In this document: piece by piece, positions 43,490 through 52,637 of the stretch
Layout of the letters: the number at the start of each line of letters is the position of its first letter
How positions within the stretch are numbered: position 1 is the first letter of the stretch
DNA from: Planctomycetota bacterium
GTDB lineage: Bacteria > Planctomycetota > Brocadiia > SM23-32 > JAKLEA01
DNA: 64,000 nucleotides
Reading direction: 5' to 3'
Assembly (NCBI GenBank): GCA_022711755.1
Contig: JAKLEA010000012.1
Span: 62,001 to 126,000, forward strand
Program-made: the position numbers and the translations under genes
Notes under the pieces: model-generated
What the model was told of the DNA's origin: nothing
The model's input: the letters and a program-made list of their open reading frames with translations, nothing else
Databases searched by the model: none

Positions 43490-45268
43490 TTACTTTTCCT
43501 TGCCCTCCTCCACCACTATGACAAAATTCTCCCGCTTATGCCACGGGTTGCGCCAGGGTTTGTCCGATTTCAGGAGTTTCGGCAGCGCGGCCTGCGTTAT
43601 CGCAAGCGTGGCAATGCGGGATTCCGCCCCGTGCGCGTCTGTCAGGAAACGGTGCGGCGAGGCGTTGTAGAACGCCATCATCGCGCGCAGGTTCGATTCG
43701 AGAGCCTCCATCACCTCCCCCCGACGATGCTGCGTCCTCTCGCTCAGGTACTGCAGCGCCCAGACGCAATCCATACCGCCGTAGCCGAATCGCGCGTCGA
43801 GGTATCCGTCCGGATGCCGCATGGCGAGGATCGAGTCAATGACGCGCTCCGGGTAAAGGATCGGGCGGTCCAGCGCGGCGTAGATCGGCCAGATGTGGAA
43901 CGCGCCGCCGACGTAGGTCATCGGCGTCGGGCATTCAATGCCCTTGCGCCAGAAGCCCGTATTCGGGTCAATCTCGCGGTCAAGCCACGCGAACAGCGCG
44001 TTGCGCCATTCGTCCGGAGTTTCGGGGGAGCAGGCGATGGGCACGCCCGCGCCCCAGATGTCGTGAGACGCGCCCCACTGATGCTTCCAGTCAATCCCGT
44101 CCAGCCACGCTGGCATCGCGCCGATGTCGTAATACTTATTAAGAAAAGCGGGGGCGTATCGCTGCCGCCCGCCGAGCATGTTGAGCGCGCCGGTCGCGTG
44201 GCAGAAGGCGTGCGTCGGGCAGTGGTCCGTGATGTTACGGTAGGTTCCGTCCGGATTCTGCTGGTCCTGGATGAAGCCGATCCACTCGCGGCGCTGCGCG
44301 CCGGTCAGGTCGAGGTCGTCCATCATCCAGCGGATCCACGCAAGGTCCGCCGATGCGTACATGTCCGGTTTATGATGCGGCGTCATGCGATAGGCGCCAT
44401 ACGGGCCGCCCGGATTCTGTAGTTCGCCGTGCCATTTGCGGACGACATCGCGGAAAACGTCCAGATCGTATGGCGGCGTCAGTTGGGGATAAGCGGCGGC
44501 GAAGGCCGGCTCCGGTTCGGCGGTCAGCCCCCGCTCGCCGGCCCATTTCGCGATCTGTTCCGCGCTCTCCGCAACCGGGCTGAACTCGACGCAGGCGATT
44601 ACGCCGTCGAATCCGCAGTACGTCTCGCCGCCGGGGCGGTTGCCGATCACGACGGGGGTGTCGCTGTCGCGGATGGCCTTCGGCACGGCGATTGTCGTTT
44701 CGCCGCTCGGGCGCCCGTTGATGTAGAAGGCCATGCGCCTGCCCGGATCGAAGACAGCGGCGACGGCATACATTACGCCGGGTTTGAGGGGGCGGTCGGC
44801 GACGATCTGCTGGCCTTCCTGGTCCCACTTGCCGGAGGCCGTGACCGTGAAGAAGAGTGCCTGCGGGTGGTCAATTCCGATTTCGTATGAGCGCGCGCCG
44901 TCCGCAAGTTTCCACTTGGATACGATTGCTGCCCGGCCCTTCTGTTCGGCGGACATCTGCGCGACGAACTTGATCGTGAGCGGGCCGGTGACGCGCAACG
45001 CGCCGTTTTCCCCCTGCCCGAGGTTGATGAAGGTCATGCGCTCCCGGTTGAAGGCCAGTCCGTCAGCTTTCCGTTCCGGGCAGGAGGTCTTGTCGCGCTG
45101 CGCCTCAAGGGGCGCGGCGGAAAGCGGATCGAGTCCCTGCCCCGCTGCGGGATTCCTCGCGTTCCATGAATACCCGGCAACATTTCCTTCCCCGTCCGCC
45201 CGGGACGTGACGCAGACGGCAAAAAGCGCGGGGCCGGCGAGCAATGCCGCATAATGAATGATCTTCAT
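43490..45268 (-). CDS. Secreted LamG-plus-toroid carbohydrate-related protein
   Basis: ATG at 45268 is favoured over 45274 because GGAGGA then lies at the correct spacing. The 592-residue protein has a signal peptide, a LamG/concanavalin-like domain (about 50-235: LTIKFVAQMSAEQKGRAAIV, FYINGRPSGETT) and an (alpha/alpha)6 toroid region (about 265-590: WIGFIQDQQNPDGTYRN, LDREIDPNTGFWRKG, RHPDGYLDARFGYGGMDCVW). Such toroids occur in glycosidases and lyases; no catalytic residue can be assigned. It follows pgi by 66 bp on the same strand and ends convergently with the sulfatase gene. Confidence 0.75.
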   Translation of the reverse strand: MKIIHYAALLAGPALFAVCVTSRADGEGNVAGYSWNARNPAAGQGLDPLSAAPLEAQRDKTSCPERKADGLAFNRERMTFINLGQGENGALRVTGPLTIKFVAQMSAEQKGRAAIVSKWKLADGARSYEIGIDHPQALFFTVTASGKWDQEGQQIVADRPLKPGVMYAVAAVFDPGRRMAFYINGRPSGETTIAVPKAIRDSDTPVVIGNRPGGETYCGFDGVIACVEFSPVAESAEQIAKWAGERGLTAEPEPAFAAAYPQLTPPYDLDVFRDVVRKWHGELQNPGGPYGAYRMTPHHKPDMYASADLAWIRWMMDDLDLTGAQRREWIGFIQDQQNPDGTYRNITDHCPTHAFCHATGALNMLGGRQRYAPAFLNKYYDIGAMPAWLDGIDWKHQWGASHDIWGAGVPIACSPETPDEWRNALFAWLDREIDPNTGFWRKGIECPTPMTYVGGAFHIWPIYAALDRPILYPERVIDSILAMRHPDGYLDARFGYGGMDCVWALQYLSERTQHRRGEVMEALESNLRAMMAFYNASPHRFLTDAHGAESRIATLAITQAALPKLLKSDKPWRNPWHKRENFVIVVEEGKEK

Positions 45269-45334
45269 ACGCATTCCTCCGTAACGCCTTTTGCATCCGG
45301 GCGGCGCTGATCAACCGAAGAATGCGCGCCGCGT

Positions 45335-46918
45335 TCACATGCTGTACTTCGCGTCAGCCGGCGATGCGCCATGTTCGCAGGAAACACGCCCATTCGCGGC
45401 CAGATGCCGTAGAATCTTGAACAGAGCTTCGACGTCGTCCGGCTGTCCGATGGCGGATGCCAGCCCCTCGACGTCGAACATCGCGCCCTTGTTCGCCGCC
45501 ATGTGCGCAAGCGCCTTTCCCTGCAACGCGAGGACGGCGGCGGCGGCCTTCTTGCCGGCCTCGACGCCCGGTTGGTGATACGCGTTGACGTTTATGAGCG
45601 AGGCGTAGAACCCGACGGCGCGTTCAAAGAGGGCTATGAGCATCCCCACGTTTGCGGCGTCAACTTCCGGGATCGTGATCGTTATGGACTCCCGGCCGCT
45701 TCCGAACAAGGCCTCCCGCGTGCCGCTCAGGAAACCGCCCAGGCAGTCGCCGGATGTCACAAGATCATGCGGCGACGGAGTCTGTTCATTCTGCGATTTG
45801 CCGACGTGCGGCGACTTGCCGTCGCGGTCCTTGAGAACCTCAATGAACGTTGCGAAGAAATCGTTCCGCCCGTCGCGCAACTGCTGGACGTACGCGTGCT
45901 GGTCGGTTGACCCCTTGTTGCCGTAGACGGTCAGCCCTTGGTTGACGACCTTTTCGTTCCGATCTTTTTTCTTGCCCAGCGACTCCATCACGAGCTGCTG
46001 AAGATATTTGCTGAACAGGGCGAGGCGGTCCTTGTAGGGCAAAACCACCATGGCCTTATCCCCCTTCCCGCCTCCCGCGAAGCGCCACATCAGGGCCAGG
46101 AGCATGGCGGGGTTTTTCATCGCGGTTTTTTCCCGGGTCAGTTCGTCCATCCGAGCCGCCCCTCTTAGAAGGGCGTCTGTGTCCACCCCTTGAAGCGCGG
46201 CGGGCAAAAGCCCGACGGCGCTGGTCACGGACGTTCGCCCGCCGACCCAGTCCCACATCGGGAAAGTTTCAAGCCAGCCACCGGCCTTCGCCAGCATCTC
46301 CAGTTCGCTGCCCTCGCCGGTTATTGCGACGGCCTGCTTCGGGAACCGCCTGCCCAGAACCGCCTGAGCCTCGATCATTCCGTTCCGGGTCTCCTGCGTT
46401 CCGCCGCCCTTTGAGACGACGATCACGAGGGTTTTTTTCATCCCCCCCCCCGTGCTTCGGATCGCCTGCATGACGCGGTCCATGCCGTCGGGATCGGTAT
46501 TGTCGAAGAAGAAAGGCGTCAGCCCGCGCCCTTGGACGCCGAGCGCGTCGGCCACGAACTGCGGCCCCAGCGCCGATCCGCCGATGCCTATGAGGAGGAA
46601 GTTGTCGAAGCGTCCCGCCTTGGCCTTCACGAACTTCGTGATCCTCGCGCGGGCGTCGTCAATCTGCCGGCCGAGGCCCTTCGGGGCAAGGGCCGAATTC
46701 CGCAGCCAGTAGTGTCCCACCTGGCGATTCTCATCCTTGTTCGCAATCGCGCCGGCCTCAAGCGCGTCCATCTCAGCGAAGGCATTGTTGATGGCCTTTC
46801 GCATTTTATTGACGGCGCGCTCCGAGAAAATCATCCGCGAAACATCGAGGCCGAAACCGTCAACCTCCCAGTAGAGATTCCTGTACCGCTCCCAAAGTAT
46901 GGCATTATCGCTCAGCAT
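45335..46918 (-). CDS. pgi: Glucose-6-phosphate isomerase
   Basis: Pgi interconverts glucose-6-phosphate and fructose-6-phosphate. The 527-residue protein has [17 protein letters not shown] (the sugar-phosphate site), [28 protein letters not shown], and the [11 protein letters not shown] and [15 protein letters not shown] segments. A G10 tract (46442-46451 on the plus strand as C10) falls in the coding region and encodes Gly-Gly-Gly just before MKKTLVIVV, a possible slip site. It is embedded in a minus-strand run of secreted carbohydrate proteins. Confidence 0.93.
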   Translation of the reverse strand: MLSDNAILWERYRNLYWEVDGFGLDVSRMIFSERAVNKMRKAINNAFAEMDALEAGAIANKDENRQVGHYWLRNSALAPKGLGRQIDDARARITKFVKAKAGRFDNFLLIGIGGSALGPQFVADALGVQGRGLTPFFFDNTDPDGMDRVMQAIRSTGGGMKKTLVIVVSKGGGTQETRNGMIEAQAVLGRRFPKQAVAITGEGSELEMLAKAGGWLETFPMWDWVGGRTSVTSAVGLLPAALQGVDTDALLRGAARMDELTREKTAMKNPAMLLALMWRFAGGGKGDKAMVVLPYKDRLALFSKYLQQLVMESLGKKKDRNEKVVNQGLTVYGNKGSTDQHAYVQQLRDGRNDFFATFIEVLKDRDGKSPHVGKSQNEQTPSPHDLVTSGDCLGGFLSGTREALFGSGRESITITIPEVDAANVGMLIALFERAVGFYASLINVNAYHQPGVEAGKKAAAAVLALQGKALAHMAANKGAMFDVEGLASAIGQPDDVEALFKILRHLAANGRVSCEHGASPADAKYSM

Positions 46919-46975
46919 GTCTGTCTCCTGATTTGCAGTCGCATTGTCACAGTCCGGAAACTGCCTGTCGGCGGG

Positions 46976-48304
46976 TTACTCGTTGTCGTGCATGACGCAC
47001 TTCCCGCTTTCGTCCTGCACCTTCACTCCGCCGACCCCATTGTTGTCTTTGATTATCGCATGTTTGACGTCCTTGCCGACGCGGACGGCCGTCGCGGAAG
47101 CGTGATGGAACGTGCAGGAGCCTACCTGAAGCCGCCCGTCCTGGGCGTCAATCGCTGGCAATCCCTTCTTATCCTTGTCCCATGCGCTGAACCAGCAGTC
47201 CGAAAAGCCGACATAGGACCCGCCGCGCAGGACGGCGATGCTCTGGAACGCGCCCCAGAAATTGCAGTTGACAAGGCGCACCTGCCCGTTGCATTCCGGC
47301 CCCACGACCAGGCCGGTCGGATTGTCGCCGTTGAAGGAAACGAATTGCCCGTTCGTTATCAGCAGTCCCATCGGCTGTATCGAATCCACCTGCACGCAGA
47401 CCTGCGACGCGTCGCTCCCGTTGCCGCTGAAGTGCCCGTTGCACTCGCCCTTGTCGGTTTTGATGAAGCGGTAGCCGATGTTGGTCGGGAAGACGAAGTT
47501 GTTGGTGACGTATTCCCAGTCCGTGCGCCCGAATACGAACGCCTCCAGGTTTTTCCACATGTACTCGAAAACCGGCTCCCAGTTGCCGCCGACTTCCTTG
47601 GCCGACCACCAGTGGCAGTGCAGTTGGACGTTCTCGACCCTGCCGATGTCGGTGCAGTTGTCCACGAAGACGCCGCGCCTGAGCGCGCAGCCGGACACGC
47701 TCCGTATGCGGTGGCGCACGTTCGGCTCCGGCCCGACCCTGATCGCGTTGTAGCTATTGATGAGGGTGACGTTCTCGACCGTGTTGTCCCCCCCCTGAAG
47801 GTGGAACGTCCATGCGTAGGGATGAATGTCGTCCGGTTTCTGATCCGGATAGTGGACGGTAAGCCCCTGCACCGCGCTGGAGTCGCCAAGCTCGAAGAGG
47901 GCTGGAGCGTTCTCGTCATCCCTCCCACCCGTGGCCAGAACGACCGTCCCTATCAGAGGGGTAATGTACTGCGGCGCGACGGCCGCCCCTGTGACGGCGA
48001 CGCCCGTCCGGACCCGCAGGCTCCCGGAGACGAGGTAACGTCCGGGGGGGAGGTATACTCGCCCGCCGCCTTCGGCCGCCTTGTCAATGGCGGACTGGAT
48101 GGCTGCCGTGTCGTCGCTCTTGCCGTCGCCGGCCGCTCCGAAATTCTTCGCGTTGTGAACGCCTTCCAGACTGACGCTGTTCATCGCTTTATCCCCGTTT
48201 CCTGATGTGACTACCGCATCCTCCGCCGCGCGCGAGGAAATCGCCGCGACCGAGATGCAGAAAAACGCTGCGCAAACCAATCCCGCCGTCGCTTTCACGC
48301 GCAT
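46976..48304 (-). CDS. Secreted right-handed beta-helix protein (Pectate_lyase_3 type)
   Basis: The ATG at 48304 begins MRVKATAGLVCAAFFCISVA, a signal peptide; a start 9 nt upstream lacks a ribosome site, whereas GGAGGAC precedes this one. The 442-residue product opens with the family hallmark (NAKNFGAAGDGKSDDTAAIQ, then AIDKAAEGGGRVYLPPG) at about 50-90. Beta-helix coils follow (NTVENVTLINSYNAIRVG, VRLVNCNFWGAF, YVGFSDCWFSAWD). It may cut a uronic acid polymer or act as a binding protein. It comes 26 bp after the HZS-like gene and 57 bp before pgi. Confidence 0.85.
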   Translation of the reverse strand: MRVKATAGLVCAAFFCISVAAISSRAAEDAVVTSGNGDKAMNSVSLEGVHNAKNFGAAGDGKSDDTAAIQSAIDKAAEGGGRVYLPPGRYLVSGSLRVRTGVAVTGAAVAPQYITPLIGTVVLATGGRDDENAPALFELGDSSAVQGLTVHYPDQKPDDIHPYAWTFHLQGGDNTVENVTLINSYNAIRVGPEPNVRHRIRSVSGCALRRGVFVDNCTDIGRVENVQLHCHWWSAKEVGGNWEPVFEYMWKNLEAFVFGRTDWEYVTNNFVFPTNIGYRFIKTDKGECNGHFSGNGSDASQVCVQVDSIQPMGLLITNGQFVSFNGDNPTGLVVGPECNGQVRLVNCNFWGAFQSIAVLRGGSYVGFSDCWFSAWDKDKKGLPAIDAQDGRLQVGSCTFHHASATAVRVGKDVKHAIIKDNNGVGGVKVQDESGKCVMHDNE

Positions 48305-48330
48305 GTCCTCCATGAAATCAGAAATGCGAA

Positions 48331-50655
48331 TTACTGTTGCTTCTGAGGCGGCGCAATCTCGCCGCGCAGTTGCGCCAGGCGCGCCTCTTTTTCGAAAGTC
48401 CCGTAAAAGGCCGCGTTGCCGTCCAGCCAGAGATAGATCCGTCGCTGCTCGTCATCCGTAAGCTTGAATGCTTCGCGATGGTGCGGCGCGTCCAATATCC
48501 CGGCAAGACGGCTCATGTCCGCCGGCATCCTGCCCGGTCGGGTCACGAATCCCTCGATTCCGCTTCCCCACTCGTACCATGCGGCGTAGGGTTTCAGCGA
48601 GTTGTAGGACGCCGTGAATTCCCCGTCGCGTTTGCCGGTAAGGACGGGGCGTCCATCCTTCGATCCGTCGTGGCAGCGGACGCAATGCCTGTCCAATACC
48701 GTCTGGACGAGGCGCGGGTAGCTCCACGGCGCGCTGCCGTCCGGGCCGGGCGTCAATCGCGACGGCGCGCGGCGCGCGGCGATTGTCGGGAGTGAGGCCG
48801 GGGCGGTTCCGCGCTGTTCATGGCATCCGACGCATCCGCGCCGCTCGCCCGGCTGAAGGTAGGTCGCGCTTCGCATCCCCTGGACGGCCTTGCCCTCGGC
48901 GTCAACGGCCTGGAAATAGAGAGGCTTGCGGGCAGGGACGCGGAAAGACGCCGATCCGTCCGACTCCACCGGCGCCGCGCCCAGGAACATGCGCCCGGAC
49001 TCCGCATTCGCGTGGCCGATGCGCGGCTGGTTGGCTATGTGGGTTTCGCTCTTGGGCAGAATCTGGAAGACGCGAATCTCGCGGATCGCTCGCCCCTCCG
49101 GCATGGGATAAAGCCCCCGGTTCACGTCGGCAAGGATGAACTCGCCTTCATCGCCCAATCCCGGATCGGACGGCGCGATCAGAACGGGCGGCCTGCTCCT
49201 TGCCGCCAGCGGAATCGGATACATTGACGAGAAATCCGGATCGCGATAGAGCAGTTCAAGCCCGCCGAACCTGTCGAAAAGATAAATGCCGGTCATTGTA
49301 TCCTTTTCGACCTTCGGCCCCATGCCCGGCAACGGATCGAAACTGAAAGCCACAAGGAAAAAGGTTTCGTTGAGCGGCCACGGGCTGTGGAAATAGCTCT
49401 TCGGCCAGCCAGGCGCCTCCGCAAAACATACTTCCGGCGTGAGGACTTCCAGCGAACTGAAATCATCCTGGCCGGACGCGGGATCAAGGCTTGCCCGCGC
49501 AGGATCGAGAAGCACAAGCGATCCGCCGACGTCCGCGTGATGCGCGCCGGCGACGAAAACGATTCTGCGCGAGCCGGGGATCGCCCTCGGCTGATAACAC
49601 GCATTAATATTCTGCGTGTAATTGCCGAAGAGAGCCGTCGGGTCGGTTCCGTCCGGATTCGTCGCCCATATGCCGTGGAAATGCGCCGCAGAGCGGTCCA
49701 CGTAATCCCATCGCGTGTAGACGATGCGCCCGTCGTTCAGAACGCTGGGATGCCACTCGTTTGTCTCGTGGACTGACAGGATGGAGACGTTCCCGCCGTC
49801 GGCGTCCATCCTGTGAAGCGTGTAGGCCGGGATGGGTTCCCACGGATTGCTGCACCGGATGAACCCGCCCCTGCGGGAGGACATGAACGCTATCCCGCCG
49901 TCGGGCAGTGGGCATGGGTCGAAGTCGTCTTCCTGACCGTCGGTGAGTTGCCGAAAGTTCCCGCCGTCGGGGTCGCAGGCATAAATGTGGAAGCATCGCC
50001 TGTCGGAGGAATAATAATCGGGCTTCTTTTCCGCTCTTGGGGCGAAGGCAAAGTAGACGTTCGTTGCGTCGTATGAAAGGGAGAGTGTGACAAAGTTGCC
50101 GCGCGGCAGGCGGTCAGCGATCAGGTTACGGATCGCCATGGAGCGTCCCGGTTTTTCGAGACGGAAAACTCCGCCGCCCTCCACGCCGCCGTAATCGCAG
50201 AAGTAGCCCATGTATTCATGCAACATCTGGCATATGAAACGCCTGCGTTTCATAAAGACGATCGGCTGCCCCCCGATACCGGAGCCGGAAAGCGCAATGC
50301 CCCGGGCAAGGCGTCTGGCGTCAAGGTAAAGAGTCTGGCGGTCGGAGTCGTTCATCGCCGCAAATCCGGCGAATTTCTGCTCAAGACGCCGCATTTCGCC
50401 CGATTCTGCGTCGAGAGAAAGGTTGGGATTCTCGGCCTGAAGGCGTTCCAGAAGGCTTCGGCAGCGCGAGACGGCCGCTTCTGTCGCGGACCGCTCGCCG
50501 GGAATCCTCCCCATGCGCGCCTCCTGCCTCGCCCAGTCCGCCTCGATCTCACGGTCATAGTCGCCATCGCGCGGGGCGGACGCGCCATACGCCCGCGCAT
50601 ACAGCAGGAGAACCGCCGCCAGGATCAATCGGAATGTTGCAGGCAGATTCAACAT
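48331..50655 (-). CDS. Secreted diheme cytochrome-type protein with TolB/HZS-alpha-like propeller
   Basis: The 774-residue protein has a signal peptide (MLNLPATFRLILAAVLLLYARAYG), a coiled-coil-like segment, then WD/TolB-type propeller repeats (about 200-500: YACDPDGGNFRQLTDGQEDD, LHRMDADGGNVSILSVHETN). Near the C-terminus are two heme c motifs, CVGCH (608-612) and CVRCH (658-662). This arrangement matches the hydrazine-synthase-alpha-like family found in PVC bacteria beside polysaccharide genes, not the anammox enzyme itself. Function is unknown; electron transfer to or from a sugar-oxidising enzyme is a possibility. It heads the run HZS-like / beta-helix / pgi / LamG protein. Confidence 0.8.
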   Translation of the reverse strand: MLNLPATFRLILAAVLLLYARAYGASAPRDGDYDREIEADWARQEARMGRIPGERSATEAAVSRCRSLLERLQAENPNLSLDAESGEMRRLEQKFAGFAAMNDSDRQTLYLDARRLARGIALSGSGIGGQPIVFMKRRRFICQMLHEYMGYFCDYGGVEGGGVFRLEKPGRSMAIRNLIADRLPRGNFVTLSLSYDATNVYFAFAPRAEKKPDYYSSDRRCFHIYACDPDGGNFRQLTDGQEDDFDPCPLPDGGIAFMSSRRGGFIRCSNPWEPIPAYTLHRMDADGGNVSILSVHETNEWHPSVLNDGRIVYTRWDYVDRSAAHFHGIWATNPDGTDPTALFGNYTQNINACYQPRAIPGSRRIVFVAGAHHADVGGSLVLLDPARASLDPASGQDDFSSLEVLTPEVCFAEAPGWPKSYFHSPWPLNETFFLVAFSFDPLPGMGPKVEKDTMTGIYLFDRFGGLELLYRDPDFSSMYPIPLAARSRPPVLIAPSDPGLGDEGEFILADVNRGLYPMPEGRAIREIRVFQILPKSETHIANQPRIGHANAESGRMFLGAAPVESDGSASFRVPARKPLYFQAVDAEGKAVQGMRSATYLQPGERRGCVGCHEQRGTAPASLPTIAARRAPSRLTPGPDGSAPWSYPRLVQTVLDRHCVRCHDGSKDGRPVLTGKRDGEFTASYNSLKPYAAWYEWGSGIEGFVTRPGRMPADMSRLAGILDAPHHREAFKLTDDEQRRIYLWLDGNAAFYGTFEKEARLAQLRGEIAPPQKQQ

Positions 50656-50758
50656 GAGGGCATTTTACTTTCGTTGCCTGCTTTTCGCCAGATGTTACGG
50701 CGCCTGTTGAAAGACTGAAGATGCGGTCCGCCAGGCTGGAGTAATCCGCGCTTTTCGC

Positions 50759-50788
50759 TTGACACATCCCGTAGCGCGGGCGTACAAG
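50759..50788 (+). promoter_or_regulatory. Promoter for riboswitch transcript
   Basis: TTGACA at 50759-50764, 18 bp spacer, TACAAG at 50783-50788. Transcription would begin about 50795, just upstream of riboswitch stem P1. Confidence 0.55.
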
Positions 50789-50809
50789 GCTGTCAGTAGC
50801 AAACGGTTG

Positions 50810-50958
50810 CCGTCGGTCCAAGGGAAGCCGGTGAAATACCGGCGCGGTCCCGCCGCTGTAACCGGTGACGAAAGCCGCGTCAGGCCCACTGAGCGCAAAT
50901 GCGCCCGGGAAGGGGCGGCAAGTAGGAAGACCCGGAAGCCAGAAGACCTGTCCGACGG
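50810..50958 (+). promoter_or_regulatory. Cobalamin riboswitch
   Basis: The conserved core is present in order: AAGGGAAGCCGGTGAAAT, then CCCGCCGCTGTAACCGG, the GGCGGCAAGTAGGAAGACCC stretch and the B12 box AGCCAGAAGACCTG (50937-50950). Outer stem P1 pairs CCGTCGG (50810-50816) with CCGACGG (50952-50958). Adenosylcobalamin or another B12 form binds and represses the downstream gene. It is followed by hairpins GGCGCG...CGCGCC (about 50997) and CCGACC...GGTCGG, then an intrinsic terminator, so control is probably by transcription attenuation. The regulated gene is the PEP-CTERM propeller at 51155. Confidence 0.95.
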
Positions 50959-51054
50959 TATTGGTGCCATCAGTCCCTTCGGGATTTGAGGTCTGTGGCG
51001 CGGGAAACGCGCCGACCCTGCCGGTCGGCGGCTTCGTTTAAGAACGAGCCATCG

Positions 51055-51093
51055 CGCCCCAGCCGCTCCCTCCCGGAGAGGCTGGGGCGTTTT
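51055..51093 (+). terminator. Intrinsic terminator of the cobalamin riboswitch
   Basis: Stem CGCCCCAGCC (51055-51064) pairs with GGCTGGGGCG (51080-51089), with an inner CTCC/GGAG stem, followed by TTTT (51090-51093). It stands between the riboswitch and the gene start at 51155. Confidence 0.8.
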
Positions 51094-51154
51094 CGTCTGG
51101 CCCTTCCGGGCGACGCGGAAGCCGTTCTCGCCCGGATCGGAAAAGGAGGTTCGC

Positions 51155-52477
51155 ATGAGTATCGGAAGGTTCTGGTTCTACGTTGTTACGGTCTGCCTGG
51201 CAATCGCGGCGACGCCGCTGGCGGCGGACTGGACGCATTACGCGGGAAATCCGCAGAGAAACAGCGTCGGCTCCGAACCGGCTGGAATTGACCTTTCCGC
51301 CCCGGGAGCGATCATGACCCCGACAGGCGGAGCGCTCGTCGGCTGCGCAAGCCCGATGGTCTACGGCGGAAGGGTCTATGCCCACGGCGTCCGCAGTTCT
51401 GACGGCGCAAACGCCATTTATGCCTTCGACGCGGGCACGGGCGCGCAACTTTGGGCCGCCCCTGTCGGCATGGACTGGTGGGATTCCTGGGCCTCCCCGG
51501 CGGTTGACGCGGCTTCCGGCAGCGTCCTGCTGGCAGCGGGCAACACCATGATGGCAGTGGACGCCGTCACCGGCGCTAATAAGTGGGTCTCCGGCCCAAC
51601 CTTCAACAACGACGTGGTCAACAGTTCCCCGCTCGTCATCGGCGGTTACGCCTACGTTACCGACAGCGGGTGGTCGAACAGTTTCCAGAGCTACGTCTAT
51701 GCCGTGGACATGACGGACGGCAGCATAGCGTGGTCCCAACCCATCGGAACGCAGACGGGCACAACCGTCGCCGCCTCCCCGGACGGCAGCACGGTCTACG
51801 TTGCCGACACGGATGATTCGTTCAGCGGTCGGATTCGCGGCTTCAATGCCGTGACGGGAACGCCGGGGTTGAATCAACAGGTTGACACGACCGGCGGCGG
51901 GTTCTGGGGCGGCCTGACGGTCACGGCGGACGCCATCTATGCGCAGTCCTACACATTCGCCAACGACACATCCGCCGTTCTTTACAAGGTGAATCGGACA
52001 ACTGGCGCGACCATATGGAGCCAGCCGTGCATCAGAGGCGACACGATGCCCGTCGTCGCGGACGGCAAGGTCTTCGTCTCCGGCGGATACGATGGGAACT
52101 ATGTGCAGGCGTTCCTTGATGACGCGACCGGCACGCCGCTCTGGACATACGATCAGGCCGGCGGATGGACGCAGCAGTTGCTCTACGCGGACGGTCTGCT
52201 CTACGTCGGCGTCGGGGAGACCGGCTGGTCCTTCGACCCGGCAAGCGAATTGCAGGTTCTCGACACGAGCCTTGATCCGCAGATGCCCGGATTCCTGGTG
52301 GACAGCTATCTCAATACCGGAAGCTCTCCGGCGTTGGGCAGCGATCTTTACACGATCGGAGACGCCGGGATTTATCGGTTCGGCGTCCTGCCGGAGCCTG
52401 GGACGGCGATTCTGCTGGGCGTCGGGGCCGGAGTCCTGCTGCTCAGGAGGCGCAGGGCGCAGTCCCGCCGGGGATGA
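51155..52477 (+). CDS. PEP-CTERM-anchored seven-repeat PQQ-like beta-propeller under B12 control
   Basis: The 440-residue protein begins with a signal peptide (MSIGRFWFYVVTVCLAIAAT) and ends with a PEP-CTERM tail (VLPEPGTAILLGVGAGVLLL, RRRR). In between are seven repeats of the PQQ/tryptophan-docking type: IYAFDAGTGAQLW, MMAVDAVTGANKW, VYAVDMTDGSIAW, IRGFNAVTGTPGL, LYKVNRTTGATIW, VQAFLDDATGTPLW and LQVLDTSLDPQMPG, so a seven-bladed propeller. AAAGGAGG precedes the ATG by 6 nt. The gene is downstream of a cobalamin riboswitch, so it is expressed when B12 is scarce. By analogy with the seven-bladed surface lipoprotein BtuG of Bacteroides it may capture cobalamin at the surface; this is inference, because no sequence identity with BtuG is claimed. 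Confidence 0.88.
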   Translation: MSIGRFWFYVVTVCLAIAATPLAADWTHYAGNPQRNSVGSEPAGIDLSAPGAIMTPTGGALVGCASPMVYGGRVYAHGVRSSDGANAIYAFDAGTGAQLWAAPVGMDWWDSWASPAVDAASGSVLLAAGNTMMAVDAVTGANKWVSGPTFNNDVVNSSPLVIGGYAYVTDSGWSNSFQSYVYAVDMTDGSIAWSQPIGTQTGTTVAASPDGSTVYVADTDDSFSGRIRGFNAVTGTPGLNQQVDTTGGGFWGGLTVTADAIYAQSYTFANDTSAVLYKVNRTTGATIWSQPCIRGDTMPVVADGKVFVSGGYDGNYVQAFLDDATGTPLWTYDQAGGWTQQLLYADGLLYVGVGETGWSFDPASELQVLDTSLDPQMPGFLVDSYLNTGSSPALGSDLYTIGDAGIYRFGVLPEPGTAILLGVGAGVLLLRRRRAQSRRG

Positions 52478-52552
52478 GCGCGCGATATTGACGAGCTGAA
52501 AGGCGAAACGCCCGGCGGTTGACGCGTTCTGTGTTCAGCCGTCCGGGCGCGC

Positions 52553-52581
52553 TTGCGATCCGGCACGGTTTTATGTATCCT
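52553..52581 (+). promoter_or_regulatory. Weak promoter candidate before small membrane protein gene
   Basis: TTGCGA at 52553-52558, 17 bp spacer, TATCCT at 52576-52581. If used, the gene at 52638 would not depend only on the riboswitch transcript. Confidence 0.3.
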
Positions 52582-52637
52582 GTCGGTTGCGCGGAGAGGA
52601 AATGTCCGGTCCGCGCTCGGAGGCATGAAGAACCGCG

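Noticed and set aside
46532-48205. Long plus-strand reading frame across pgi and the beta-helix gene
   Set aside because: Shadow frame of two real minus-strand genes, with no domain or ribosome site.
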